Position numbers and translations under genes: made by a program | Assembly: GCF_004217555.1 (NCBI RefSeq) | Contig: NZ_SHKW01000001.1 | Location: 62,001-126,000, forward strand | Source: Edaphobacter modestus | GTDB lineage: Bacteria; Acidobacteriota; Terriglobia; Terriglobales; Acidobacteriaceae | Length of the DNA: 64,000 nt | Direction of reading: 5' to 3' | Notes under the pieces: model-generated | Databases searched by the model: none | What the model saw: the letters and a program-made list of their open reading frames with translations, nothing else | Told to the model about the DNA's origin: nothing | Part shown: positions 1-8,281 of the stretch, one piece after another | Position numbering within the stretch: the stretch's first letter is position 1 | Layout of the letters: each line of letters begins with the position of its first letter

Positions 1-633
1 GCAGGTGTCTGGTCGGCCAGCGTATTTATCCAGGCCGCTCTATGCGGTGCGAGTTTCTATGGGCTGCACGATCGAGCACATCCCGCAAATGCAGGTTTGA
101 ACACGTATCGTTCTTCCGATGGCACCTGGTTCGTTTTGGTAGTTACTCCGGACAAGGTACCCGCGGTTCTAAAAGCACTGGGTCGTGAGGATATCCTGAC
201 GGATCCGCGATTCTCGGATCCCGCCAAGCTGGCGCAGAACCGGCCGCAACTGACGGCAATGCTCGATGAGATCTTTGGTTCGCAGCCAATGTCGCATTGG
301 TATGAGGTCTTCAACGGCGTTCACGTCCCCTTCGGCGCCGTGCGTGAGCCGCAGGAAGTCGTTAATGATCCGCAACTGCGAGCGAATGACATCGTCGTTC
401 CGTTCGAGGGAGCCGGCGAGAAGTTGACCTCGACCATCAGCAGTCCTATTCAAGTGCACGGTGTTACTAAGGTGCCTGCCAGGCGCGCGCCTGGAATCGG
501 CGAGCATAACGATGAAGTGCTGAAGGAACTTGGATTCACAAGTGACGAGATCGCAGGCCTGCGTGCCAGCGGAGCAGCACCACAGGCGGCGCATGCTGAA
601 GTACCAACGCACGCGCCAGGGAAACCCATTTAG
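1..633 (+). CDS. CaiB/BaiF-type (family III) CoA-transferase, C-terminal part
   Basis: The reading frame is open from the first base of the window, so the gene starts upstream and only about 210 C-terminal residues are visible. The segment HPANAGLNTYRSSDGTWF followed by ALGREDILTDPRFSD is typical of the second half of family III CoA-transferases, where the substrate-facing region carries a Y-x-x-x-DG-x-W signature. These enzymes move CoA between carboxylic acids through a catalytic Asp, which would lie in the missing N-terminal half. The gene ends 16 bp before an enoyl-CoA hydratase on the same strand, which suggests a small acyl-CoA catabolism operon. The substrate cannot be told from this fragment. 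The family call is secure; the exact reaction is not. Confidence 0.85.
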   Translation, partial: AGVWSASVFIQAALCGASFYGLHDRAHPANAGLNTYRSSDGTWFVLVVTPDKVPAVLKALGREDILTDPRFSDPAKLAQNRPQLTAMLDEIFGSQPMSHWYEVFNGVHVPFGAVREPQEVVNDPQLRANDIVVPFEGAGEKLTSTISSPIQVHGVTKVPARRAPGIGEHNDEVLKELGFTSDEIAGLRASGAAPQAAHAEVPTHAPGKPI

Positions 634-649
634 TAGAGAGGAGAAGTTC

Positions 650-1453
650 ATGAGTGCTACGGAAGTATCCACCAGCTTAGAAAACATCACGTATGAGGTC
701 AAAGGATCGATCGCGTTCATCACCATGAATCGGCCAAAGGTGATGAACGCGCTCAACCGGAAGACCGTTGAAGAACTCAACGCTGCGTTTCATGCGGCGA
801 AGGAGGATGTCACAGTCAAAGGCATCATTCTGACCGGAGCTGGAGAGAAGGCGTTCATTGCTGGCGCCGATATCGCTGAGCTCTCGACAATCGACGGAGA
901 GAAGGCGGGTGAGTTCTCCGAGAAAGGCCAGGAGACGCTCTCGTTCATCGAGACACTCGGCAAGCCTGTGATTGCAGCAGTGAATGGCTTCGCCCTTGGA
1001 GGCGGTTGTGAAACGGCGATGGCGTGCACGATCCGTATCGCAGCGGAAAACGCAAAGTTCGGTCAACCTGAAGTCAAGCTGGGGATCATTCCCGGCTACG
1101 GCGGCACGCAGAGGCTACCGCGCCTCGTTGGCAAAGGCCGAGCCCTGCAACTAATCCTGACTGGCTATCTGATCGATGCTCAGGAGGCCCATCGCATCGG
1201 ATTAGTGAATGAAGTCGTTCCCGCGACCGACCTGATATCGCGCTGTGAGACCATTCTCAAGCAGATCACCGCGAATGCACCGCTCGCCATACGCTACTCG
1301 ATCGATGCGGTCAACGAGGGAGTTGATACAGACCTGAGTTCAGGGCTGAAGCTGGAGGCAAAGTACTTTGCGCTTGCTGCTGGAACCGAAGACAGGAAGG
1401 AAGGCACTTCTGCCTTTGTCCAAAAGCGTGCCCCGCAGTTCCAGGGTAAGTAA
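650..1453 (+). CDS. Enoyl-CoA hydratase (crotonase family)
   Basis: 267 residues, the usual length of a crotonase. The ATG at 650 is preceded by GAGAGGAGAAG, a strong ribosome binding site, and gives the normal family N-terminus (NITYEVKGSIAFITMNRP). The oxyanion-hole segment AFIAGADIAEL is present. Both catalytic glutamates expected of true hydratases are seen in GGGCETAM and FGQPEVKLGIIPGYGGTQRL, so it should hydrate trans-2-enoyl-CoA to 3-hydroxyacyl-CoA in beta-oxidation or butanoate metabolism in the cytoplasm. It follows the CoA-transferase closely and is probably co-transcribed with it. Substrate chain length cannot be inferred. Confidence 0.93.
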   Translation: MSATEVSTSLENITYEVKGSIAFITMNRPKVMNALNRKTVEELNAAFHAAKEDVTVKGIILTGAGEKAFIAGADIAELSTIDGEKAGEFSEKGQETLSFIETLGKPVIAAVNGFALGGGCETAMACTIRIAAENAKFGQPEVKLGIIPGYGGTQRLPRLVGKGRALQLILTGYLIDAQEAHRIGLVNEVVPATDLISRCETILKQITANAPLAIRYSIDAVNEGVDTDLSSGLKLEAKYFALAAGTEDRKEGTSAFVQKRAPQFQGK

Positions 1454-1561
1454 TCGCGATCAAGGACACACTTCTTAACGAAGGAAGTCAATAACCAAAG
1501 CAACGCACTTCCAACCGCACTCTTGTACCGGACGTGCGTTGCGGAATTAGGACAAAGTGGT

Positions 1562-2336
1562 ATGGAATACATTCTCAATAGTCTGGATGGGGGCATTCTC
1601 AAGATCGAGTTGAATCGCCCACAGAAGCGAAATGCCCTTACATTGGACATGTACACGCAGTTCGCTGACCTGTTGAACACGGCCCAGGCAAACCCCGAGA
1701 TTCGGGTAGTGCTGGTGTCTGCAGCCGGGGACAACTACTCCGCGGGAAAATGATCTTCAGGATTTTCTGGACCATCCTCCCGGAAGCGGCGATAGCCCGC
1801 AGAAGCAAATGATCGATGCTCTCCGCGTGTTGGACAAGCCGCTCGTCGGCGCAGTTCGAGGTGCAGCGGTCGGCTCGGGAGCTACCATGCTCACCTACTT
1901 CGATTTCGTCTACGCCGGTCAAAATGCAAGGTTCCAGTATCCGTTCATTAATCTAGCTCTAGTGCCGGAGTTTGGAACCAGCTTCTCGTTGCCTGATCAG
2001 GTTGGCTATCTTCGCGCGGCTGAGATCGTCCTCCTCGGGCATCCCTTCGACGCATCCAGCGCCCTCAGCATGGGGCTGGTCACCAAGGTCCTCCCCGATG
2101 CCGAAGTCCTTGCCACGGCGGAAAAAATTGCACAGGAGTTATCACAGAAGCCACTAGCTGCACTCAAAGCTTCTAAACAACTTCTGCGCCGTCAAGTTCG
2201 ACCCCATGTTGCACAGGCTACCCAGGATGAAATGACGGAGTTTAGCGAAAGAGTGCGCTCGGCGGACGCTCGTGAGGCGCTTACCGCTTTCTTCGAGAAG
2301 CGACCCCCTCGATTCAATTCGAGCGAAACCGCATAA
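1562..2336 (+). pseudogene. Second crotonase-family gene, broken by one +1 frameshift
   Basis: The first frame (1562-1753) encodes a crotonase N-terminus (GGILKIELNRPQKRNAL ... DNYSAGK) and stops at 1751-1753. The next frame continues without loss from about 1750 (NDLQDFLDHPPG ... PLVGAVRGAAVGSGATM ... VPEFGTSFSLP) to 2336. Removing one A from the AAAA run at about 1747-1750 restores AGNDLQDF and a normal 257-residue enzyme. The second catalytic Glu of hydratases is matched by VPEFGTS, but the first is replaced (VGSGATM), so the intact protein would have been an isomerase-like or divergent member. Start chosen at ATG 1562, preceded by AGGACAAAG. A recent real frameshift and a homopolymer base-calling error both fit. 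Confidence 0.8.
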
Positions 2337-2368
2337 CTTCAGGGCAATCGCTCCCTTCCGTTCGGTCT

Positions 2369-2414
2369 ATTACAGGAACATGTGATTGTTTCGGCACGAT
2401 GTGATTGCTATTCT
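2369..2414 (+). promoter_or_regulatory. Regulon box plus -10, promoter of the NDH-2 gene
   Basis: The 18-bp element ATTACAGGAACATGTGAT (2369-2386) matches the shared box of this window and is itself a partial dyad (ATTACA/TGTGAT). A -10-like TATTCT (2409-2414) follows after 22 bp. The nucleotides before it (GATTGC) are identical to those before the -10 of the cox and aldehyde dehydrogenase promoters. Predicted transcription start is about 2421, in front of the ATG at 2464. Confidence 0.65.
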
Positions 2415-2463
2415 CTGGCTGGAAGATTCGTACTCCTGCCTTCATGAACTCGGGAGCGAACGA

Positions 2464-3816
2464 ATGACAATTCAAGCGCGCATGGACTCTGTGCGTTCCA
2501 AAAGCGAAGCATTGTCTCAAAATTCAAGATCTGAGAGCAAAGAGATGACGGAGAAACCTCCTCTCGTGGTAATTGTTGGCGGTGGATTTGGCGGACTTGC
2601 TGCAGCTAAGGGATTAAAGCGCTCTCCGGTTGGTGTGCTGCTCATCGACCGCTCCAATCATCACGTCTTCCAGCCCCTTCTATATCAGGTGGCAACCTCA
2701 GTCTTGGCGCCCGGTCAGATTGCATCGCCCATCCGCAGCCTCCTGGCTAAGCAGGCAAACATATCGGTGATGCTGGGCAACGTGACCGGGGTCGATGCAG
2801 CTTCAAAACAGATTATTGTGGATGCCGACGACAAGATCGGAATCAGGATCAGCTATGACTATCTGATTCTTGCGACTGGGGCGACTCACAGCTACTTCGG
2901 CCATGACGAATTCGCCGCCTTCGCGCCGGGACTGAAGAACCTGTCGGATGCTGAATCTCTTCGGAACCATTTACTGGAAGTCTTTGAGAAAGCTGAGATC
3001 GAAGACGATCCAGATCGGCGCCAGGCTTTGCTGACCTTTGTGATGGTCGGCGCAGGACCGACCGGTGTCGAAATGGCGAGCGCAATTGCAGTCATGACCC
3101 AAACCACATTCCGAAAAGACTTCCGTCGAATCGATCCGGAGTCAGCCCACATCGTTCTTGCGGATATGGGGTCCCGCCCACTTGCCACCTTCTCGGAGAA
3201 GCTATCTGAAGCCGCGAAGCAGCGGTTAGTGTCGCTTGGAGTCGATGTCCGTCTTGGGAAGCCGGTTCAGGCAATTGACCGAGATGGCGTGGTGATCGGA
3301 GATGAGCGCATTCAAGCAAAGACGGTCGTATGGACGGCCGGCGTTGCTCCTTCGCCGGCGGGAAAATGGCTCGGATGTGGAGTGGACCGTGCGGGCCGCG
3401 TTCGAATTCAGCCCGACCTTACCGTTCCCGATCATCCGGACGTCTTTGTTGTTGGAGATACGGCATCGCTCGATCAGGACGGACGGCCACTCCCCGGGGT
3501 CGCGCAAGTTGCGATGCAGCAAGGCAAGTATGCAGCCTTGTGCATCTTCCGCAAGGTGATTGGCCATCCTCCCTCGCCCCCATTTCGCTATTTCGACAAG
3601 GGCAATCTTGCCGTTGTTGGCAAGAATTTCGCAGTACTGCAGAGCGCCGGAGTTCAGCTCAGCGGCTTTATGGCCTGGCTCGTGTGGGCTCTCATCCACA
3701 TACAATTCCTGGCCGAGACCAGCTTGAGGTTCAGCGTCTTTCTGCAATGGGCGTGGACCTATCTGAGCGGCAAGCGCGGTGACCGGCTGATCATTCGCCA
3801 GCGGTCGGGCAGTTGA
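2464..3816 (+). CDS. ndh: Type II NADH:quinone oxidoreductase (NDH-2)
   Basis: A 450-residue flavoprotein of the single-subunit, non-proton-pumping NADH dehydrogenase family, which passes electrons from NADH to membrane quinone. Visible features in order: FAD dinucleotide fold VVIVGGGFGGLAAAKGL (about residues 34-50), the family segment HHVFQPLLYQVATSVLAPGQ, the NADH-binding fold FVMVGAGPTGVEMA, TVVWTAGVAPSP, the FAD-binding VFVVGDTASL, and a C-terminal amphipathic/hydrophobic stretch (GFMAWLVWALIHIQFLAE) for membrane attachment. ATG 2464 is chosen because GGGAG lies just upstream and the predicted transcript starts near 2421; ATG 2545 is an alternative. The promoter carries the same box as the downstream cytochrome oxidase operon, so dehydrogenase and oxidase are probably induced together. 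Confidence 0.92.
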   Translation: MTIQARMDSVRSKSEALSQNSRSESKEMTEKPPLVVIVGGGFGGLAAAKGLKRSPVGVLLIDRSNHHVFQPLLYQVATSVLAPGQIASPIRSLLAKQANISVMLGNVTGVDAASKQIIVDADDKIGIRISYDYLILATGATHSYFGHDEFAAFAPGLKNLSDAESLRNHLLEVFEKAEIEDDPDRRQALLTFVMVGAGPTGVEMASAIAVMTQTTFRKDFRRIDPESAHIVLADMGSRPLATFSEKLSEAAKQRLVSLGVDVRLGKPVQAIDRDGVVIGDERIQAKTVVWTAGVAPSPAGKWLGCGVDRAGRVRIQPDLTVPDHPDVFVVGDTASLDQDGRPLPGVAQVAMQQGKYAALCIFRKVIGHPPSPPFRYFDKGNLAVVGKNFAVLQSAGVQLSGFMAWLVWALIHIQFLAETSLRFSVFLQWAWTYLSGKRGDRLIIRQRSGS

Positions 3817-3850
3817 GTCAAGTTGTGCTGCCAATCAAAAGGGGATTCCC

Positions 3851-4284
3851 ATGTCAATCGAGAAGGTAATTTACACGGCTAGGGCAAAGGCGATGGGCGG
3901 ACGAGTTGGGACTGCGAAATCAGATGACGGGCAAATTGATCTGAAACTTGATCGTCCCGTTGAAATGGGCGGTAAAGGGAATGGGACCAACCCGGAACAA
4001 CTGTTCGCAACCGGCTATGCAGCTTGTTTCATCGGAGCTTTGAGAGTTGTTTGCGGGAAAGCGCCACATCCGGATACAGGAGGATGTAGCAATTGACTCG
4101 GCTGTTTCCTTTGGCCCTTTGAAGGGAGAAGCTGAAGGATTCGGAAATCGACGTGGCTATGACGATCCATCTACCCGGCATCGAAAGAGCCACTGCAGAG
4201 GAACTGGTGCATCGCGCCCATCAAGTATGCCCGTATTCCAATACAACCCAGGGCAATATCGACGTACTACTGACTGTTGCCTAG
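3851..4284 (+). pseudogene. ohr: OsmC/Ohr-type organic hydroperoxide resistance gene, two frameshifts
   Basis: Three frames in succession spell one Ohr protein of about 143 residues. The first is SIEKVIYTARAKAMGGRVG ... NPEQLFATGYAACFIGAL from 3851. The second starts at about 4053 (IRIQEDVAIDSAVSFGPL). The third runs from about 4147 to TAG 4282-4284 (IDVAMTIHLPGIERATAEEL ... VCPYSNTTQGNIDV). Each shift is repaired by removing one A after a G run (gggaaag near 4060, ggaaat near 4145). Both redox cysteines of the family (YAAC-F and VCPYSN) are still encoded, so the decay or error is recent. Intact Ohr reduces organic peroxides with a lipoylated partner. It lies 34 bp after ndh and may have been co-transcribed. 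Confidence 0.82.
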
Positions 4285-4306
4285 GAGTAGTGGCGCCACC
4301 ATGAAT

Positions 4307-6661
4307 CTACCCCTGGCTGGCGCCTGACCCTTTGAGCAGCAGACTGAAAGTAGCTCCGTCCCCCGGATTATCTGCAGCCCAGAGCTCTCCGTCGTGGGCT
4401 TCGACGATGGAACGTGAGATGGCGAGTCCAATGCCCATCCCATTCTCTTTGGTCGATACGAATGCGTCGAATATCCTGTCAGCTCGATCATCCGGTAGCC
4501 CATGGCCGTTGTCGATAAACTCTGTCAGTACTCGGCCGCCTTCGGCGTTTCGAATTCGAATACGCAGGAGCGGCTGTCGGTCGATGTCCTGCATTGCGTC
4601 GATTGCGTTGGTGACCAGATTGATAATGATTTGCTGAATCTGATATCGATCCACGAGAACCTCAAGGGCCGGGTCTTCGAATTCGTACTCGATCGGCGTA
4701 GACCTCCGGCTGGCATCCTCCTTCAAGAGCCCAATTACCTCCCCAAGAAGCTCTACCATATTGAATGAAGCTTTAGCGGTGGGCTGTTGCTTGTATAGAG
4801 AGCGGATGTTGCGTATCGCTGCATCTGCTGCGCGGCCATCCCGGACGACACGCTCGATCGAGGTGATGGCATTCTCAATGTTCGGTGTTGCCGCCTTCAG
4901 CCATCGGAAGCATGCTTGTGCGTTCGAGAGCAATGAAGACAATGGCTGGTTCAGTTCATGTGCGATCGATGCGGATATCTCAGACACAAGCGACGCTCGC
5001 GAAGTCTGAGAGAGATTCGCACGCAGTTCACGAAGCTTACCCTCCGCAACTTTACCGTCGTGGATGTCGAGCATGACGCCAAACCACCGGACTATGTTTC
5101 CATGGTTGTCGCGTGATGGTTCTGCGCGACTAAGGAACCAGCGCCAGGTGCCATCCCGTTTCCGAAGTCGATGCGCAGCGCCGAAAGAGTTTCCAGTCGC
5201 CAGCGCCCTGGATAATTCCCGCGATACTAACTCGCGATCCTCGGGGTGCGTGTACTCTATCCACTTTCCGTTTTGTATTTCCTCGAGCGATGCTCCAGTA
5301 AGCTCGCGTGCAACCTTGTTCGTGAAAGCAGCATTGCCGTCGGGAGACATTGACCAAATAATTGTGGGTACAGTGTCCATGAGCCTCTGCATCTCCTGCT
5401 CTGACTGCTGTAGCGCCGTCTCCGCCGCTTTTAGGGGCGTTGTGTCCAGCATGACGCCATGAAACGCGATCCTGTTACCAGCTTCGTCCCGGATTACGCT
5501 TGCGGAAGTGTGGAACCAGTAGTACAGGCCATCGGCACACTTGAAGCGGTTAACGTTGTCGTAGCCCTCGCCCCCGGCAAGTAGCTCATTCCACACCGTC
5601 ACTATTTCTGCTACATCATCGGGGTGAACGAGATCTATCCAGCCCTTTTCCTGTAACACCTCAAGAGTCCGGCCGCTGTATTCGACTGCCTTCTTATTGA
5701 TATACGTGATTTGCCCATTCAGATCGGCTTTCCACAGAATCGCTGGCAGGGTCTCGGTGAGGAGATTCAATTGGAGTTCCCGTTCCCTGAGCAACTCTCT
5801 TGAGCGACAGAGATCATCGATGTCGCTGTTCAAGGCGTACCAGCGATATATGCTGCCATCCTCGTTGAAGTATGGTTCCGCGCGGGTATGGAACCAGCGA
5901 TAGATTCCGTCCGTCCCGAGAAGGCGGTAAATAATGTCATTTGGTACCTTATTTGGCGACTCGATGTGCTCTGCGACCACCGCATCGCGGTCATACGGAT
6001 GAAGGTAATCCAGATAGGACCCGTCCCGCAGATCTGTTATGACGGTACCGACGTAATCGGACAGACGTTTGTTCGTGTACGCAACGCCTTCCTCCGTCCA
6101 AGTAGAAATCATGGCCGGCACACGGTCCAGAATCTCCCGGGCCTCACGCTCGCTCGCTTGAAGGGCCTCCTGAGCTCTGAATTGCTCGTCAACGTCCACC
6201 CCGAGCAGGTACCAGCTGGCGTCGCCGCTTTCCTCATGGGACGAAGGTTCGGCTCTGAGATGCTGCCATCTGGACGTGCCATCGTGGACGCGAAATCGCC
6301 ACGTCACATCCAAACGCACTCGCGTTCGAATGCAGTCGTACCACTTAGCCCTCGCTTCCTTGAGGAATGCGGTCTCCACGCTCTCAAGCCACCCCTCTCC
6401 AAGAAGCTCCTCCAGAGGACGGCCAAGCGCAGCAACGAACCTTTTGTTGGCGTATAAGACTTTGCCATCAGCATCCGCAACCAAGATGCAACCAGGGACA
6501 GTATCCGCGACCCGGCGGAAGTCCAAACCCTGCCTGTCAGCATGAGATCGCGAACCATTCGAAACGTGGCCGAATGTCTTTGTCTTACCTTCCACGGTGT
6601 TCTCCGAGCGCTTAGGGACGCAGTGTAACCCCAACTCATGGGTCTTCAACTGGATGAGCAT
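4307..6661 (-). CDS. Multi-PAS sensor histidine kinase (FixL/DctB-like core)
   Basis: A cytoplasmic-looking kinase of about 784 residues without evident membrane segments. Four PAS domains follow one another (RVADTVPGCILVADADGKVL; ILDRVPAMISTWTEEG; LTETLPAILWKADLNGQITY; LMDTVPTIIWSMSPDGNAAF), each closed by a W-hydrophobic-G-V PAC segment. Then come the H-box SEISASIAHELNQPLSSLL, the N-box NLVTNAIDAM, G1 DNGHGLPDD and G2 ENGMGIGLAISRSIVEAH, all with intact key residues. The start at 6661 has AGGGG five bases upstream; 6745 is an upstream alternative. A regulon box sits at 6839. No response regulator adjoins it; the FixJ-like regulator at 33.9 kb is the plausible partner. The ligand is unknown. 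The C-terminus resembles those of the kinases at 44.0, 31.5 and 49.0 kb. Confidence 0.9.
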   Translation of the reverse strand: MLIQLKTHELGLHCVPKRSENTVEGKTKTFGHVSNGSRSHADRQGLDFRRVADTVPGCILVADADGKVLYANKRFVAALGRPLEELLGEGWLESVETAFLKEARAKWYDCIRTRVRLDVTWRFRVHDGTSRWQHLRAEPSSHEESGDASWYLLGVDVDEQFRAQEALQASEREAREILDRVPAMISTWTEEGVAYTNKRLSDYVGTVITDLRDGSYLDYLHPYDRDAVVAEHIESPNKVPNDIIYRLLGTDGIYRWFHTRAEPYFNEDGSIYRWYALNSDIDDLCRSRELLRERELQLNLLTETLPAILWKADLNGQITYINKKAVEYSGRTLEVLQEKGWIDLVHPDDVAEIVTVWNELLAGGEGYDNVNRFKCADGLYYWFHTSASVIRDEAGNRIAFHGVMLDTTPLKAAETALQQSEQEMQRLMDTVPTIIWSMSPDGNAAFTNKVARELTGASLEEIQNGKWIEYTHPEDRELVSRELSRALATGNSFGAAHRLRKRDGTWRWFLSRAEPSRDNHGNIVRWFGVMLDIHDGKVAEGKLRELRANLSQTSRASLVSEISASIAHELNQPLSSLLSNAQACFRWLKAATPNIENAITSIERVVRDGRAADAAIRNIRSLYKQQPTAKASFNMVELLGEVIGLLKEDASRRSTPIEYEFEDPALEVLVDRYQIQQIIINLVTNAIDAMQDIDRQPLLRIRIRNAEGGRVLTEFIDNGHGLPDDRADRIFDAFVSTKENGMGIGLAISRSIVEAHDGELWAADNPGDGATFSLLLKGSGASQG

Positions 6662-6838
6662 CCGACCCCTGCGATATCTGCCCGTGAGCATATGACGGTG
6701 CTGATAGAAGCCTAATAAGCGACAACGTGGTCGCAAGGAGCGCATGGGATGACTATTCTACGAAACGTGACTGCCTCCTGATTTCCGAGATAACAGCAGC
6801 TTGATTCAGCAGACGCCATATGAGACCCACAGAGTGGT

Positions 6839-6856
6839 ATTACATGTTTATGTTAG
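6839..6856 (-). promoter_or_regulatory. Regulon box upstream of the PAS kinase gene
   Basis: Read toward the kinase the site is CTAACATAAACATGTAAT, a 16/18 match to the best box of the window. It overlaps the stop codon of the SnoaL-like gene. A weak TATGGC lies 18 bp further, so the usual 22-23 bp spacing to a -10 is not met here. The site may be regulatory without being a class-typical promoter. Confidence 0.5.
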
Positions 6857-7331
6857 ACCTTCGGTGCGACGATCTCGCTCTTCTCTATCCAGTCCACGAG
6901 AAGTCTTCTTTGTGCGAAATACCAGACACCATCGATCTTCGTGAATCTGTCAAGATAGCGGATGGAAGCGATCATGAGACTACCCTCATTTTCATGCACT
7001 AATACATGGTGAGCCAGGCAATAGCTCACGCCGGTTGCTTTATTGCCATCCAATCCAATACGACCGTGCTTTGGCCGTTGAAGTGAGTTGTGACTTCGTA
7101 TTGGTTGAGGTTATCGAAGAGGGGTACGAGTGCATCGCGACCATGCAGTTCCTGAGATGGGATATCGTTCTTGGCGTCCGTGTACTCAACGAAGTGCGTG
7201 CCTTCAGTGAACAGAGCCATTTGGCTCTTTGCGTCGCTTCGGTCGGCGCAATGGACATATGCGTCTATTAACTCTCGGATCGCCAGGCGATCTACGGCTT
7301 CTTCAGTAGAAATGCTTATATGGATTGCCAT
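6853..7331 (-). pseudogene. SnoaL/NTF2-like protein, broken by a 5-bp tandem duplication
   Basis: The N-terminal frame (from 7331: RLAIRELIDAYVHCADRSD ... HFNGQSTVVLD) and the C-terminal frame (to 6853: GNKATGVSYCLAHHV ... RYLDRFTKIDGVWYFAQRRL) together form one SnoaL-like domain of about 158 residues. These small alpha+beta-barrel proteins include ketosteroid-isomerase-like enzymes and many of unknown role. The frames separate exactly at a tandem repeat, TCCAATCCAA at 7049-7058; deleting one 5-bp unit restores VVLDGNKATG. Slipped-strand duplication is therefore the visible lesion. A weak form of the regulon box lies 45 bp upstream of the start. Confidence 0.8.
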
Positions 7332-7375
7332 TCAATGAGGATAAAGAAGGCGAGACTGGAATGAGAGCGTTCCCT

Positions 7376-7393
7376 CTATACATATTCATGTAG
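7376..7393 (-). promoter_or_regulatory. Weak regulon box upstream of the SnoaL-like gene
   Basis: Read toward the gene the sequence is CTACATGAATATGTATAG. It matches the core AAtATGTA but is one base shorter on the left than other boxes, and no -10-like hexamer is found at 22-23 bp. It is included because of position and core match only. Confidence 0.35.
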
Positions 7394-7423
7394 TTGACTT
7401 CGACTTGGCCTCATTGCACCTCA

Positions 7424-8030
7424 TTAGACGTGTGAGTCTAGAAGGCCCTTTCGTTCAAGCGACGACCTCAGGCTGCGGCGTCCACGTAAGAGGCGAGACT
7501 TAGCTGCTGCGACCGAAATTCCTAACGCGTCAGCAGCTTCCTGCAAGGAATGATCGTGGCCATAAATAGCTGGTTGCTACTTCCTGCATTTTCGGTGGGA
7601 GCCCATGAAATTCCTTCCGAAGGAGGAGAATAATCTGTGCCTTGGCTACGCGGCGCTCAGGATCAGGCGCCTGATCGGCGATGTCCCAGGCTGGGTTCGT
7701 CAGGACTATACGGTTCGATATCTGATTCTCGCCGAGACTTTCTCTTTCGAATCACGGTCAGCGCGGCATTGACACCAATAGCGATGATCCACGTTGAGAA
7801 CTTGCAGGCCTGACGAAATCTTCCCAGGTTCGCGTAGGCGCGGAATAAGGTCTCCTGCATTGCATCATCGGCATCTTCCTGGTGACGACAATACTAAGAA
7901 TCCTTTGTCTGGCAGCCTGAACGTGCCGCCGGCAGAGCTCAGTAAAAGCTTCATGGTCACCCAACTGAGCCGCCTGGACAAGATCATCATCCGTACGCTG
8001 GGCAAAGATCGACGGTTCCTTATGACTGCA
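7424..8030 (-). pseudogene. ECF-type RNA polymerase sigma factor, several frameshifts
   Basis: Pieces in different frames align to one ECF sigma factor. Region 2 begins near 8012 (SIFAQRTDDDLVQAAQLGD, then HEAFTELCRRH) and continues after a frame change as DAMQETLFRAYANLGRF and KFSTWIIAIGVNAALTVIRK. Region 4 follows near 7560-7424 after another change (DHSLQEAADALGISVAAAKS, LLRGRRSLRSSLERKGLLDS), ending at TAA 7424-7426. At least two single-base lesions (about 7870 and 7562) separate the pieces. The true start is unclear, so the right boundary is approximate. No anti-sigma gene is visible next to it. Confidence 0.75.
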
Positions 8031-8281
8031 GTGGGTCGGCCCGCCGCGAGTGTCCCGGTTTTTAATCCCCGGGATTCGTTTCGAGTGCGCATCAGGGTTC
8101 TCTTTAACTCCATCTCAGCCCCAGACAGAAAGCGGAATAGTATCCTCTTCGCGATAACCAACAATATCGTCGCTGCAATTCATCCGGGTGACGCAAGCTG
8201 TATTGTTGACCCTTGCACTGCCGCTGACGTGGAAGTGAGACGACGCCTCAACGCTCAGGACCGAGGCATGCTGAAATCCGT

